From contig URAG01000014.1 of assembly GCA_900545755.1 (NCBI GenBank), positions 1 through 37,814 on the forward strand: a stretch of 37,814 nucleotides of DNA, in the 5' to 3' direction. Both the position numbers and the translations under genes were made by a program. The DNA is from an uncultured Cloacibacillus sp. GTDB taxonomy: Bacteria > Synergistota > Synergistia > Synergistales > Synergistaceae. The notes beneath the pieces were generated by a model that saw only the letters and a program-made list of their open reading frames with translations, had not been told where the DNA came from and made no database searches. Positions 25,460 to 34,086 of the stretch are shown one piece after another; position 1 is the first letter of the stretch; each line of letters opens with the position of its first letter.

Positions 25460-26074
25460 CTAATTCTTGCTTAAATCCCGCGTCTTGTACACGCAGTAGC
25501 CCTCGTAGCTGTAGCTTGCGTCGACGCCCTTCATGTAGGTCTCCGCGTCGTTGATTTCGTCAGTCAGCGCGGCTTTGAGCAGAGCCTTGATTTCCACGTC
25601 TTTTATCGGGCTGCGTTCCATTGCAAGAAGATAGTCTTCTTTACCGACGTGGCTCCAATCGACGGTTTTTTTCAACTCTTTCCTTAGAATTTGGTCGAGC
25701 CATATCCTCATGCTGCGCCCGATGCCCTCCATGAATGGATGCGCTATGTTCATTTCGACGTACTTTTCTATAATTTCGTCGAAGTTCGACTGCGGCATCA
25801 GCTCGACGCGGCGGAGCGCCTCTTCCAAGTAGAGCGCCGATGCGAAGCGGAAGCCTCCCTTCGCTATGTTCACGGAGCGGATTTTCCCGGCGAACTCGTA
25901 AACATCGCCGAAGAGATATTCGTGTATCGCGGCGAGGCTTGCGAAGGCCCCAGACTCAAGTCTGTCGAGCATCCCGGAACTGAAAAGCTCGGCCGCCTTC
26001 GTCTTGCTGACGCGCTCTTCCTCGCGCGCGAGCTCAAGAGGATCGTCGATACCGAGCTTGTTTTTTAGAATCAT
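25460..26074 (-). CDS. Class III Fic-domain protein with altered catalytic motif
   Basis: 204 residues, GGGAGG upstream of the ATG. The Fic fold is clear and resembles the short Neisseria-type Fic: IHEYLFGDVYEFAGKIR, NIAKGGFRFA, then the catalytic HPFMEGIGRSMR at residues 112-123. The usual motif is HPFxxGNGRxxR; here the Asn is Ile118 (codon ATC at 25721-25723), while His112 and Arg120 remain. The C-terminal SYSYEG (187-192) is the inhibitory (S/T)xxxE(G/N) motif of class III. Fic enzymes transfer AMP from ATP onto proteins, in some cases DNA gyrase or topoisomerase IV. The gene is 90 bases after cas2 with no clear terminator between. Whether it is active, and whether it belongs functionally to the CRISPR locus, is unknown. 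Confidence 0.9.
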   Translation of the reverse strand: MILKNKLGIDDPLELAREEERVSKTKAAELFSSGMLDRLESGAFASLAAIHEYLFGDVYEFAGKIRSVNIAKGGFRFASALYLEEALRRVELMPQSNFDEIIEKYVEMNIAHPFMEGIGRSMRIWLDQILRKELKKTVDWSHVGKEDYLLAMERSPIKDVEIKALLKAALTDEINDAETYMKGVDASYSYEGYCVYKTRDLSKN

Positions 26075-26164
26075 TACGCCGCCTCCCGTGCGTGTGGATT
26101 TTTTCGTCAGTCTTTATAGCGGACGGAATTGCGAGCCTTTCGCCGCGCGCCCCGTTCCGCAACT

Positions 26165-26458
26165 TTACAGTATAAGCAACCCCTGCGGGTCGTAGGGTTC
26201 TTTCGCGCCGCAGTGTTCGACGCGGTTCTTCCAGTTCCTGCCGAGAAAGTAGTAGCGCAGGCTGTCGGTTTCCTTATCTATGGCCTGTTCCAGCTGGAAT
26301 TTGAGTTCTTCCCATTGCACTGGGTCGATAAGACATTCGAATACGGAGAACTGCACGCGCTGGCCGCGGCTTTCGCATAGCTTCGCCACCTTGCGCAGCC
26401 GCCTCTGCCCGCCCTCGCTCTGCGTGTTCACATCGTAGCTGACTACAACGAGCATCAT
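26165..26458 (-). CDS. cas2: Cas2, type I-C spacer-acquisition subunit
   Basis: 97 residues. The MLVVVSYDVNT beta strand with the conserved Asp, RRLRKVAKLCESRGQRVQFS, FECLIDPVQW and RYYFLGRNWKNRVEHCGAKE are typical of I-C Cas2. It forms the central dimer of the Cas1-Cas2 integrase that inserts new spacers. It follows cas1 by 11 bases and has AGGGGGA upstream. A second ATG three bases in is equally possible as start. It is the last cas gene of the operon. Confidence 0.95.
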   Translation of the reverse strand: MMLVVVSYDVNTQSEGGQRRLRKVAKLCESRGQRVQFSVFECLIDPVQWEELKFQLEQAIDKETDSLRYYFLGRNWKNRVEHCGAKEPYDPQGLLIL

Positions 26459-26469
26459 TCCAAGTCCCC

Positions 26470-27504
26470 CTATTTCCAGACGAACGGCGGATACTCCTTC
26501 ATGTCTCCGCGTATGCGGCGCGCAAGCAGCATCGCCTGCATGTGCGGAACCATGCCGAGCGGCATTTTTTCGCCGGTGTACGGGTGCGCTATCTCGTCCG
26601 TCTTGCGCTCGCGCCATTCCGCCAATATTTTCTTGCGCGCGCCGTCGTCCATAGTGACCGCGCCGCTTTCGGCCGTCCTGAAATTTTCGGGCTTCACCTG
26701 TTTCGTGTTTATCATCGAGAGCACAAGCCTGTCTGCGAGCCATGGGCGAAACTCCTCCATGAGGTCGAGCGCAAGGCTCGGACGGCCGGACCTGTCTTGG
26801 TGGAGGAAGCCGACGGCAGGGTCGAGGCCGACGCCCTCGAGCGCAGCCTCGGCTTCGTTTGCAAGCAGAGCGTAGACGAATGAGAGCATCGCGTTCACCG
26901 CGTCGAGCGGCGGACGTTTGGTGCGCCCCGCGAATTTGAAGCCTTCTTTCTGATGCAGAATCATACCGTCGAAAGCGTCGAAGTACGCGCGCGCCGCCGT
27001 CCCTTCGAAGCCGCGCATTTCGTCAACTTCACAGGAGCCCTTTATCTGCGCCGCGAGCGCCTCGACCATAGAGACCGCGGAGCGTATTCGCTCACCCGCA
27101 GCGCCCTCTGGCGTATGGTCGCGCATGAAGCGGCGAAGGACGGCTTTCGTATTAGCGAGCTTGCCGAGCAAAACGCAGCGGACTATCGATGCGGACTGCG
27201 CCGCGTCGTCCGCGATCCTGTACTGCCCGCGGCGCAGCACGACGTTGCCGTGGACGGGGCCCTGCACGCGGCCGAGGAATTTGCCGTTCTCGCCGAAAAA
27301 GGCGAAGTTGACGCCCTTCTCCGCGCAGTAGCCCATAAGCGGGAATGTGGCGTTCACCTGCCCGAAGCATAGAATTGATTCGAAATTGGTCACGGGAAAC
27401 GCCGCTTTCTCCGCGCCGTCGATTTTTACGACGACGTTGTTATTCCTCAGCGATAGCCACGTCCCCGGCGTCGTAATGAAAAGCGTGTTGAGCGCATGTT
27501 TCAT
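26470..27504 (-). CDS. cas1: Cas1, type I-C CRISPR integrase
   Basis: 344 residues; the ATG overlaps the cas4 stop (ATGA). Catalytic metal ligands are visible as Glu167 (RGFEGTAARAYF), His235 (VGFLHQDRSGRP) and Asp247/Glu250 (LALDLMEEFRPW). The N-terminal beta domain includes SILCFGQVNATFPLM. Cas1 cuts and joins prespacer DNA into the leader end of the array together with Cas2, with Cas4 trimming the prespacer. Length and motifs are normal, so the adaptation module looks intact. Confidence 0.95.
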   Translation of the reverse strand: MKHALNTLFITTPGTWLSLRNNNVVVKIDGAEKAAFPVTNFESILCFGQVNATFPLMGYCAEKGVNFAFFGENGKFLGRVQGPVHGNVVLRRGQYRIADDAAQSASIVRCVLLGKLANTKAVLRRFMRDHTPEGAAGERIRSAVSMVEALAAQIKGSCEVDEMRGFEGTAARAYFDAFDGMILHQKEGFKFAGRTKRPPLDAVNAMLSFVYALLANEAEAALEGVGLDPAVGFLHQDRSGRPSLALDLMEEFRPWLADRLVLSMINTKQVKPENFRTAESGAVTMDDGARKKILAEWRERKTDEIAHPYTGEKMPLGMVPHMQAMLLARRIRGDMKEYPPFVWK

Positions 27505-28196
27505 CGTTCGTCCTCCCCGTCCGGTTTCTCGGCGAGCATCCTGTAGAGGCCGGCGACGTAGCGCGCGGAGCGGTCGCGCGCGCCAGTCTCCTCCGGCAGA
27601 CAAAATTCGTTCAGCGAGCAGTTTTTGCAGCGCCGGCCGGCGTTGTAAACCGGCGCAGACGCGCCGCACGTAAGCTCGCGTGCGCGGGCGCAGGCCGCTT
27701 CGAGCTTCGCGCGCAGCGCGGGAGTGAACTCAATCTCCGTACGCCGCCGCGGCTCGCCGTAGAAGAGCGCGCCTTCCGGCACATCGACGCCCAGCATCTC
27801 CTCGAGGCAGACGGCCTGCGCGCAGAGCTGCATCTCATCGGCGAGGTCCGGGCGCTTTTTCCCCCGCTTGTATTCGATCGGGTATGGCAGCCACCTGCGC
27901 CGCCCGCCAAATGCAGCGACGTGGACGCCGCGCTCTTCGTCGTGACGGAACTCAACCATATCCGCCGCGCCGCGAATGCCAAGCCGAAGCGAACAAAGCG
28001 GAAGGTCCGTAGCAAGCTTCACCTCGCCCCGGCTCTCGCGCCCTATCCTATGCACATTCTTGTGCAGATGCTCCCCCTCGACCGTAAGAACATTCTCGTT
28101 CCAAAGCCCTTCAAGATGAATGAGCGCCCACTGCTTCTCACAGAACACAAGATGCTGAAGGCCGGAGATGAGAAGATAGTCGTCTTCGGGGGACAT
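27501..28196 (-). CDS. cas4: Cas4, RecB-like exonuclease, type I-C
   Basis: 231 residues from the ATG at 28196, 2 bases after the cas7 stop. Four Fe-S cysteines are seen: Cys19 (FCEKQW) and Cys190/193/199 (RRCKNCSLNEFC). The RecB nuclease motif has Asp79 (GAADMVEF) and Glu108/Lys110 (PIEYKRGKK), followed by QLCAQAVCLEEM. By family it processes prespacer ends and selects the PAM side during adaptation. A longer in-frame extension upstream overlaps cas7 and is rejected. Confidence 0.95.
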   Translation of the reverse strand: MSPEDDYLLISGLQHLVFCEKQWALIHLEGLWNENVLTVEGEHLHKNVHRIGRESRGEVKLATDLPLCSLRLGIRGAADMVEFRHDEERGVHVAAFGGRRRWLPYPIEYKRGKKRPDLADEMQLCAQAVCLEEMLGVDVPEGALFYGEPRRRTEIEFTPALRAKLEAACARARELTCGASAPVYNAGRRCKNCSLNEFCLPEETGARDRSARYVAGLYRMLAEKPDGEDER

Positions 28197-28198
28197 CG

Positions 28199-29146
28199 TT
28201 ATTTTGCCGAAAGCTCGATGAATATCCCTTCCGCGGGCTTTCCGTCTATCGTTATCTCGTAATCGCCGAAGCTGCGCGCCGGGCCTTCCTTGACTCGGCG
28301 GCATTCGACGCGGTCGAAAAGCTCGTATGCGGGACGGTCGCCGAGCGCCGAGTCGTGCTTAAAGACGATGAGCTTGCGCAGGCACATGAGGCCGCGCGCC
28401 GCGGAATGGTCGAACTCGAACATATTTTCCATAGCTTTCCAAAGCTCCGTTAAATCTTCCTCGGAGAAGCCAGTTTTTTGGGCAAAGTACGGAGAGACGA
28501 AGCCGCAGCCGCGGTATAGGCCGTATGGCACCGTGTACTTGCGGCCTATCGTGCGTTCCTTCTCAGCATCTTTTTCGTTCGTGACAGCCATTCGCGTTAT
28601 CGCATGCTCCAGCGCTATTATCGGCTCGACGGAACGCGAGAACGTGATCTGCACGGGGCCGCGCACCTGTCCGGCCTTTTTCACTATTTTAGCTTTGCCG
28701 GAACTCTTTTTCTTTTTACCGCCTTCTTCGGCAGCCTCTGTTTCTCCCGCGTCGGCTTCTTCCTTATTGCCCGTGCTCATCACAGCGCCGAAGGCCCTGA
28801 TGTCGAAATACTTCCTGCACATCCCGGCCTGCGTCTTGTCCTCAAATTCCTGCGTTTCCGCGGGAGTTTCAGGCGTTTTGCCGCCGTTCTGTTCGTCATA
28901 CATAGCGGCGATCATATTGTTGAGTACGGCTTTTTCCTTTACAAAAATATCGAAACCCGGCGTGTCGTACGCCGTTATCTGGAAGTAGTTGCGTATCTTT
29001 CTCTTTATGCAGACGTCTGTGACAAGGCCGTCGCCCGTCTCTGCGTCGATACGCGGCAAATTTCCCGCGTCGGGGTCGCCGTTTGGATTGCCATCCTTAA
29101 CGTCAAAAAAGAGGAGAAAGTCGTATTTATTTTTAAGCTCGGTCAT
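28199..29146 (-). CDS. cas7: Cas7 (Csd2), type I-C Cascade backbone, with charged insertion
   Basis: 315 residues with GGAGGAAC before the ATG. FFDVKDGNPNGDPDAGNLPR and LVTDVCIKRKIRNY are hallmark Csd2 segments, and FGAVMSTG ... QVRGPVQITFSRS follows. Several copies coat the crRNA spacer in the I-C effector complex. Between STGNK and AGQVRGP, where these two segments normally lie close together, there is a stretch of about 30 residues (128-157), acidic first and lysine-rich after. The C-terminal GLYRGCGFVSPYFAQKTGF is normal. A surface loop is the simplest explanation of the insertion. Confidence 0.95.
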   Translation of the reverse strand: MTELKNKYDFLLFFDVKDGNPNGDPDAGNLPRIDAETGDGLVTDVCIKRKIRNYFQITAYDTPGFDIFVKEKAVLNNMIAAMYDEQNGGKTPETPAETQEFEDKTQAGMCRKYFDIRAFGAVMSTGNKEEADAGETEAAEEGGKKKKSSGKAKIVKKAGQVRGPVQITFSRSVEPIIALEHAITRMAVTNEKDAEKERTIGRKYTVPYGLYRGCGFVSPYFAQKTGFSEEDLTELWKAMENMFEFDHSAARGLMCLRKLIVFKHDSALGDRPAYELFDRVECRRVKEGPARSFGDYEITIDGKPAEGIFIELSAK

Positions 29147-29166
29147 CGTTGTTCCTCCTTATTGTT

Positions 29167-30942
29167 TTATTCGTCTCCGTTTTTGTCTGTGCTTTTATTT
29201 TCTTTACTCTTGAACAAATCCTCGCGCTGATGATAATAACCTACTGCAAAATTGCCCTGCTCTTCAAGCGACATATGCTTTGGAATTTTGTCAGATGCTA
29301 ATTCATCTGATATTTCGCCGATTAACCTCTCGAAATAATATTTTCTATATCTTGAAATTCGAGGATTTGACAGGTGATGGTTTTTTAGCCTTAAAAGTGT
29401 TGGATATACCGATAGAGGCGACGATGACATGGCACTATAATATCCATCCATTATTGTTGAGTTGATGTTGGGGTTTGCCTCTTCCTGTATTTTTTGCAGG
29501 ACGGCCAGAAGCCTGCCAAGCCTATATGCTATATCCTGACAATTTTTATCTAGCGACACTTTTATCTCAGCTCCTTTTGTGTTCCTATATCTTCGATTCA
29601 GATATGCTTTTACGAACGCAACGCGCACGCTGTTTGGATTCCTCTCAGCTCGTATCCGCTCCATAACGTGGCCGTACACGGACGAAGGAAAAGACGTCCC
29701 GTTGAATATCGAATAGACCATCGCCGGTATCATATTAGAGGGAACGTTCTCCATTTTGCCCTGATATTCCGACGAGCGCAAAACGTCAATTACAGACGGC
29801 GTAATCTCCTCGCCATAACTATCAAGTTTTATATCTGCCATATAACGGTAAATATTTCCGGCGATTTCTTTCAGGGTGCCGTGCTTCCAGAACACGACGC
29901 TGATTCGTGCCTTATTAGGCGCTACACCGAGGACGCAAAATTTATCTCCTGTACCTGTCGGCACGCGCCCCGTGAAAATCGCTTCGAATATATTTTTCGC
30001 GTTTGCGACGCCAAAGTCAGCTTTCTTCTCACGTCCTAACTTGGAACCGTATACCAGCGCCTTGACCGCCGATTCCGCGTCCGCAGCCTCTTCTTCAGAG
30101 ATTGTGTTCGGTTCCGCCCAAAAGAGCAGCGTCACGCTACCGAGCCTGACACGGTTCCCATCAGACTTTAGCAGCATATTGAGCGCAGTAGTGTAGTAGA
30201 ACTCGGCCTTTTTAGAGACCGGTGCGTTATAGCCCTGCTCCTTGCCGTAGGAGTCATAGCCGCTGTCTTTCTGAAAACCGACTAAGTTCGCCTGGTTGGC
30301 CCCCAAACTGATCTTCGCATGCGTGCGTGCAATCTCGCCTATCTCACCGGTAACGAGGCATCGTCCGACGATACTGCCATCTTTAGGTTCCGATTCTGTT
30401 GCCGAAGCAACCCACTCGATGAGCCTAGCGTTCTGCGTGACGGCATGCCTTCTGCCGCTAAGCCTGAACGTCATGTTGCAGCCAGCGATCTTGTTGCAGC
30501 TGGGCCAGTTCGTATGCTTGAGAACTTTTAAATACTCGTTTTTATTGTAGAATTTTATGACGGCGGCGATGTCCTCTTCTTGTTTTAAATCTTCCGGCAA
30601 GTTTCTTATCTTTGCGGTGAACGAACCGAATTGCTTTTCAGCATTGGTATTTTCCATTCCGGCCTTTGGCTGACCGAGCACATAGCCGTAATGATCCCAG
30701 AGCAGGTTCGCAGTCTGCCAGCTCGCCGAACCGGAACGCCCGATGGATTTCGGCACCAGCATCATGATGCCGTGCTTGCCGTCAGCACGCATATCTAGAA
30801 GATTGACGAAATCTCCGTTGGAGTTTATCTCTATAAGGTACTTTATCTCCTTATATTCCATGCCGTATGGCGCGACATTTTCCTCACCCTTCGGTCGGCG
30901 CGATTTTCGGATGTAGTAATTTGCGAGCGACTGCAAAATCAT
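29167..30942 (-). CDS. cas8c: Cas8c (Csd1), type I-C Cascade large subunit
   Basis: 591 residues from the ATG at 30942, which overlaps the cas5 stop (ATGA). Csd1 features include MILQSLANYYIRK at the start, KYLIEINSNGDFVNLLDMR, the central TFRLSGRRHA, NQANLVGFQKDSGYDSYGKE and the C-terminal NPNSVRVAFVKAYLNRRYR and YRLGRLLAVLQKIQEEANPN. Cas8c recognises the PAM and recruits Cas3. In I-C systems an internal start within cas8c also yields a Cas11-like small subunit; I did not identify that start with confidence. Base composition is less GC-rich than in the flanking housekeeping genes. Confidence 0.95.
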   Translation of the reverse strand: MILQSLANYYIRKSRRPKGEENVAPYGMEYKEIKYLIEINSNGDFVNLLDMRADGKHGIMMLVPKSIGRSGSASWQTANLLWDHYGYVLGQPKAGMENTNAEKQFGSFTAKIRNLPEDLKQEEDIAAVIKFYNKNEYLKVLKHTNWPSCNKIAGCNMTFRLSGRRHAVTQNARLIEWVASATESEPKDGSIVGRCLVTGEIGEIARTHAKISLGANQANLVGFQKDSGYDSYGKEQGYNAPVSKKAEFYYTTALNMLLKSDGNRVRLGSVTLLFWAEPNTISEEEAADAESAVKALVYGSKLGREKKADFGVANAKNIFEAIFTGRVPTGTGDKFCVLGVAPNKARISVVFWKHGTLKEIAGNIYRYMADIKLDSYGEEITPSVIDVLRSSEYQGKMENVPSNMIPAMVYSIFNGTSFPSSVYGHVMERIRAERNPNSVRVAFVKAYLNRRYRNTKGAEIKVSLDKNCQDIAYRLGRLLAVLQKIQEEANPNINSTIMDGYYSAMSSSPLSVYPTLLRLKNHHLSNPRISRYRKYYFERLIGEISDELASDKIPKHMSLEEQGNFAVGYYHQREDLFKSKENKSTDKNGDE

Positions 30943-31646
30943 CTGAAAATCTCCTCGCTCTCCGGCGGCGGCACGGCTATCGTGCCTTTCTCCATGCGCG
31001 CGCGGAAGAACATAGGCCTGATATCCGATTCGTCCGTGTAGTCCATGTCGTAGAGCATCAGGCCAAGCTCGCGTGTTTCTCCGCCTGTGGGCGCACCATA
31101 AGGCTCGGGGACAAATTTGAAGTAGCAGCTGAACTCGCGGCAGCCTAAGTACGGCTGAAAAAGGCACTGTCCTTTCTTTGCGCGACGTTCAAACATCGCG
31201 TGGTACTTGCCTGGGTTCTCGTCCTTCCCGTATGCCGGTTGTTCTTCAGCGTCAGGGAAATCCTCTAACACCGCACGCGTAAGCTTCGGCCTCCTGTCCG
31301 GCGGCAGATAAATCTGCCGAGCGTAGAGTCTGTACCTAACGTCACGCAGGAAGAGCCCCGCCTTCTGCTGCCGTTCTGCCTCTATATAGAAGCTTTTGAC
31401 GTTCGGCGAACAGAGCTTTGCCGTCTCGTTGCGACGCACAGAAATCCAGCGCAATGGATTCAGTACGTCGATGCGTTCGACCTGCCAGCGTATCGCTGGC
31501 TTCCAAAAGACGGCCTGGAAAATCATTCTAGCCGCCGACGGGGTAATCACGTCGTAGCTCACGCGCTCGACTTTGAGCTCAGGTCGCGTGAAACAGGCGT
31601 AGTCGCCCCACACTTCAAGGCAGTACAGCGGGTCGTGATACTCCAT
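30939..31646 (-). CDS. cas5c: Cas5c (Cas5d), pre-crRNA processing endonuclease
   Basis: 235 residues from the second ATG (31646). AAGGAGGG lies seven bases before it, whereas the first ATG at 31652 abuts the ribosome-binding site. The family marks are LEVWGDYACFTRPELKVERVS with the glycine-rich Cas5 start, TPSAARMIFQAVFWKPAIRW, and C-terminal FQPYLGCREFSCYF. In type I-C, which lacks Cas6, Cas5 cuts the repeat RNA and stays on the 5' handle. The array repeat has the GC stem that this enzyme requires. Confidence 0.95.
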   Translation of the reverse strand: MEYHDPLYCLEVWGDYACFTRPELKVERVSYDVITPSAARMIFQAVFWKPAIRWQVERIDVLNPLRWISVRRNETAKLCSPNVKSFYIEAERQQKAGLFLRDVRYRLYARQIYLPPDRRPKLTRAVLEDFPDAEEQPAYGKDENPGKYHAMFERRAKKGQCLFQPYLGCREFSCYFKFVPEPYGAPTGGETRELGLMLYDMDYTDESDIRPMFFRARMEKGTIAVPPPESEEIFR

Positions 31647-31661
31647 AGGCATCCCTCCTTA

Positions 31662-33935
31662 TCAATACATGAAATTGTCTTTATCGTAGTTGAAATACAA
31701 ATCCGTTATAACGCCCTCGCCTGGCCTGTAAAAGCTCTTTTCAAGCGCATAATAGCCGTGGATATCTTCGATTCCGCCCTTTCGGAAAATTTCTTCGAAT
31801 AGCTTGACTGGAATATTCACTGTGAAACGCTGAAGTGCCGCCATTAGTGCGCGGCTCGAGCCGTTTGCCTTGAGCTCTTCGAGCAGCGCCGACCCGGATT
31901 TTTCTCCTTCGTCGTAAGGGACGAATACGGCCTTTTGTCCCGATGTGTCAATAAGATTAAAATTTTCGGCGAATTCGCGAAACTGTATGCGCCCTTCATC
32001 TGCTTCGCTGACGAGCAGTTTGTTATACCTGCTTTTGTCAAGCGTATCAAAATCGCTGTAAAAATTTTCGAAGTACTTCCCGAAGGATTCCGGTGATAGT
32101 TTAGCGGAAAAATCCAGTTCCGCAGCCATGCTGCACGTCTCCTGCGCTCCTATCTTTATTTCGCCGAAAGGCTCTGATTCTGGGTTGAATATGACGACCT
32201 TGCCGCTCTTCCGTTTCCCTTCTCGGTTGCAGCGCCCCGCCGCCTGCGCGATGGAGTCGAGCTGTGCGAGCGCGCGCCATACGGACGGGAAGTCGACGTC
32301 GACTCCAGCTTCCACCAACTGCGTTGAAATTACGCGGACGGACTCGCCGCACCTCAGTTTTCGTTTTATTTCTGAGATATGCCGGCTTATTTCCTCTCCG
32401 CACATGAAGCCCGAAAGCTGAATCGTACCTTCCGGCATGAGCTTTGCAAGTTCGCGGCAGTCTTTGCGCTTGTTGACTATACAGAGCACTTGATTTTCCT
32501 GCGCCAGTTCTCCCGCTATCTCTTCCCACCGCGAACGGTAATTTATATCGTCCTTATAAATTCTGTATTCTACGCGCTTCAGGTCATCGTAAAGCGCTTC
32601 TGTATCCGGTATTATTTCATGACAGCACTCTATGCCCTCAATCATATTACGGCTTCCACCTATCTCGCCATTCAGCGCAGGCTGCGTGGCGGTACAGAAC
32701 AGCACAGTGACGCCGAAGTGCTTCACAAGCCCCTTGAGGGTTGAGAGGACTGCTCGCAGGTGCGCCACCGGTATCTTCTGCGCTTCGTCGAGGATTATCA
32801 CACTGTTAGCTATGTTGTGCAGTTTGCGGCAGCGGCTCGGCGATGCGGCGAGCAACGATTCGAAGAGCTGTACGTTCGTCGTTACTATAATCGGAGCGTC
32901 CCAATTCTGCGCAGCGAGCCGGTTCGAATAAAGTTCCTTATCCGGGTCAACGCGGCTATGATGTTCGAGCACGTTCTCCTCTCCGAAAAGGAATTCGCCG
33001 CGTTCTTTGTGCAGCTTTATCTCTTCTTCGTCGTCCGTGCCGTATTTGAGAATTTTAGAAACCTGTTCGATTATGCTAGTATAAGGCTCAGCTATGATTA
33101 TCCGCCGTTTATCGTGCGCAAGAGCATGAACAAGTGCAAAAGCGAGTGAGGAAAGCGTCTTACCTCCACCCGTCGGCACAGTCAGCGAAAAAAAGCCCGG
33201 CTCGAGACCGCCCGCCTCAATGCAGCGGGCAAGGATTTCACTCCTTATTTTGTTTACTTTGGTATCGGGTGCCGTCTGTCGTTTCTCTTCCATGTATGCG
33301 TCGAAGCGCCGCTTCAACTCGGCGAGGCAGATAAATTTCCGCCGCGATTTAAAATCTTCAGACGCCATAAAACGTTCCGTGTCGAGCCAGTCCGCGTCTA
33401 CGAGACATGAAAACAGGAAGCGCACATACATATGCATATACTCATCACAGTATCTGGTCAGCGTGTACGGCGCAGTCCACTCTGTTAAAGGCTTGCGCGC
33501 GTACTCTTCCGCAGCGTCAAGCAGTTCCGTTTTTAACCGTCCGCCATCAGCGAAGAATCGTTTAAGGATGCTCTCTCCGTGTCCACTATCGTAGAAATCT
33601 GGCAAACCCGCATGATGCCCAGCAACTATGTAAGCGAGCAGGAGATTCAGCGGCTCAGGCAAATTTTTCAGAACCCAGGCGGCGCCAGCGGACGAGTGCG
33701 AACCTTTGTCACATTCATTTTCTGGGATGTTTTCGGCGTAGCCAGAGGACTTTTTCAAATAGTTCTGCCACATGGCAGCTGCTTTGCCTATGTCGTGAAT
33801 TTCTCCTAAAAAGTCAGCACTTTGCGTTTCGTCTATAACGGCGGCGAACTCCGCTGCGAGTTTGCCGGTTTCTTCCAGATGCTCGTTAAGCGTCTGCGTT
33901 CTAAAATCCTTGCTGATATGGGCGAAGCATTCCAT
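31662..33935 (-). CDS. cas3: Cas3, HD nuclease-helicase, type I-C
   Basis: 757 residues from ATG 33935, eight bases after AGGGAGG; a GTG one codon earlier is possible. The HD nuclease domain shows His19, EIHDIGK (His47/Asp48), KGSHSSAG (His80) and AGHHAG (His107/108). The SF2 helicase domain shows VPTGGGKT (253-260), the DEAQ box (383-386), FCTATQPAL, STQLVEAGVDVDFPS and QAAGRCNREG. Cas3 is recruited by the crRNA complex to unwind and degrade target DNA. All catalytic motifs are intact, so interference looks functional. It is the first gene of the operon, 10-16 bases before cas5c, under an extended -10 promoter. Confidence 0.95.
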   Translation of the reverse strand: MECFAHISKDFRTQTLNEHLEETGKLAAEFAAVIDETQSADFLGEIHDIGKAAAMWQNYLKKSSGYAENIPENECDKGSHSSAGAAWVLKNLPEPLNLLLAYIVAGHHAGLPDFYDSGHGESILKRFFADGGRLKTELLDAAEEYARKPLTEWTAPYTLTRYCDEYMHMYVRFLFSCLVDADWLDTERFMASEDFKSRRKFICLAELKRRFDAYMEEKRQTAPDTKVNKIRSEILARCIEAGGLEPGFFSLTVPTGGGKTLSSLAFALVHALAHDKRRIIIAEPYTSIIEQVSKILKYGTDDEEEIKLHKERGEFLFGEENVLEHHSRVDPDKELYSNRLAAQNWDAPIIVTTNVQLFESLLAASPSRCRKLHNIANSVIILDEAQKIPVAHLRAVLSTLKGLVKHFGVTVLFCTATQPALNGEIGGSRNMIEGIECCHEIIPDTEALYDDLKRVEYRIYKDDINYRSRWEEIAGELAQENQVLCIVNKRKDCRELAKLMPEGTIQLSGFMCGEEISRHISEIKRKLRCGESVRVISTQLVEAGVDVDFPSVWRALAQLDSIAQAAGRCNREGKRKSGKVVIFNPESEPFGEIKIGAQETCSMAAELDFSAKLSPESFGKYFENFYSDFDTLDKSRYNKLLVSEADEGRIQFREFAENFNLIDTSGQKAVFVPYDEGEKSGSALLEELKANGSSRALMAALQRFTVNIPVKLFEEIFRKGGIEDIHGYYALEKSFYRPGEGVITDLYFNYDKDNFMY

Positions 33936-33976
33936 CACGAAATCCTCCCTGTTGATCCTATAACCGTAACGAATGT

Positions 33977-33985
33977 ATTATATCA
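33977..33985 (-). promoter_or_regulatory. Extended -10 promoter of the cas operon
   Basis: On the minus strand TGATATAAT combines the TGn extension with a perfect -10 box. It lies 41 bases before the cas3 ATG. No consensus -35 is seen; the -35 position overlaps one arm of a long inverted repeat. Confidence 0.6.
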
Positions 33986-34000
33986 TATTTATTATCATTT

Positions 34001-34086
34001 CCATATTGTGTTTGTAATATTAGAACTCAATAAAAACAAAAAGGCCGCCTTCTTCACTGAAAGCAGCCCTTCCAAACACAATATGG
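34001..34086. repeat. 14-base perfect inverted repeat enclosing the array terminator
   Basis: CCATATTGTGTTTG at 34001-34014 is the exact reverse complement of CAAACACAATATGG at 34073-34086. The left arm falls at about -31 to -44 of the predicted cas promoter. The right arm touches the decayed end of the CRISPR array. It could be an operator pair or an RNA stem. Confidence 0.6.
34032..34068 (-). terminator. Intrinsic terminator at the 3' end of the CRISPR array transcript
   Basis: On the minus strand GGCTGCTTTC pairs with GAAGGCGGCC over ten bases (two G-T pairs) around AGTGAA and is followed by TTTTTGTTTTT. It would stop a leftward pre-crRNA transcript before the cas promoter. Confidence 0.75.

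Noticed and set aside
27505..27669. N-terminal extension of cas1 by 55 codons (and similar extensions of cas4 and cas8c)
   Set aside because: The extensions overlap the upstream cas genes and are Arg-rich out-of-frame readings; the internal ATGs match family starts and give ATGA overlaps or very short gaps with the upstream cas genes.
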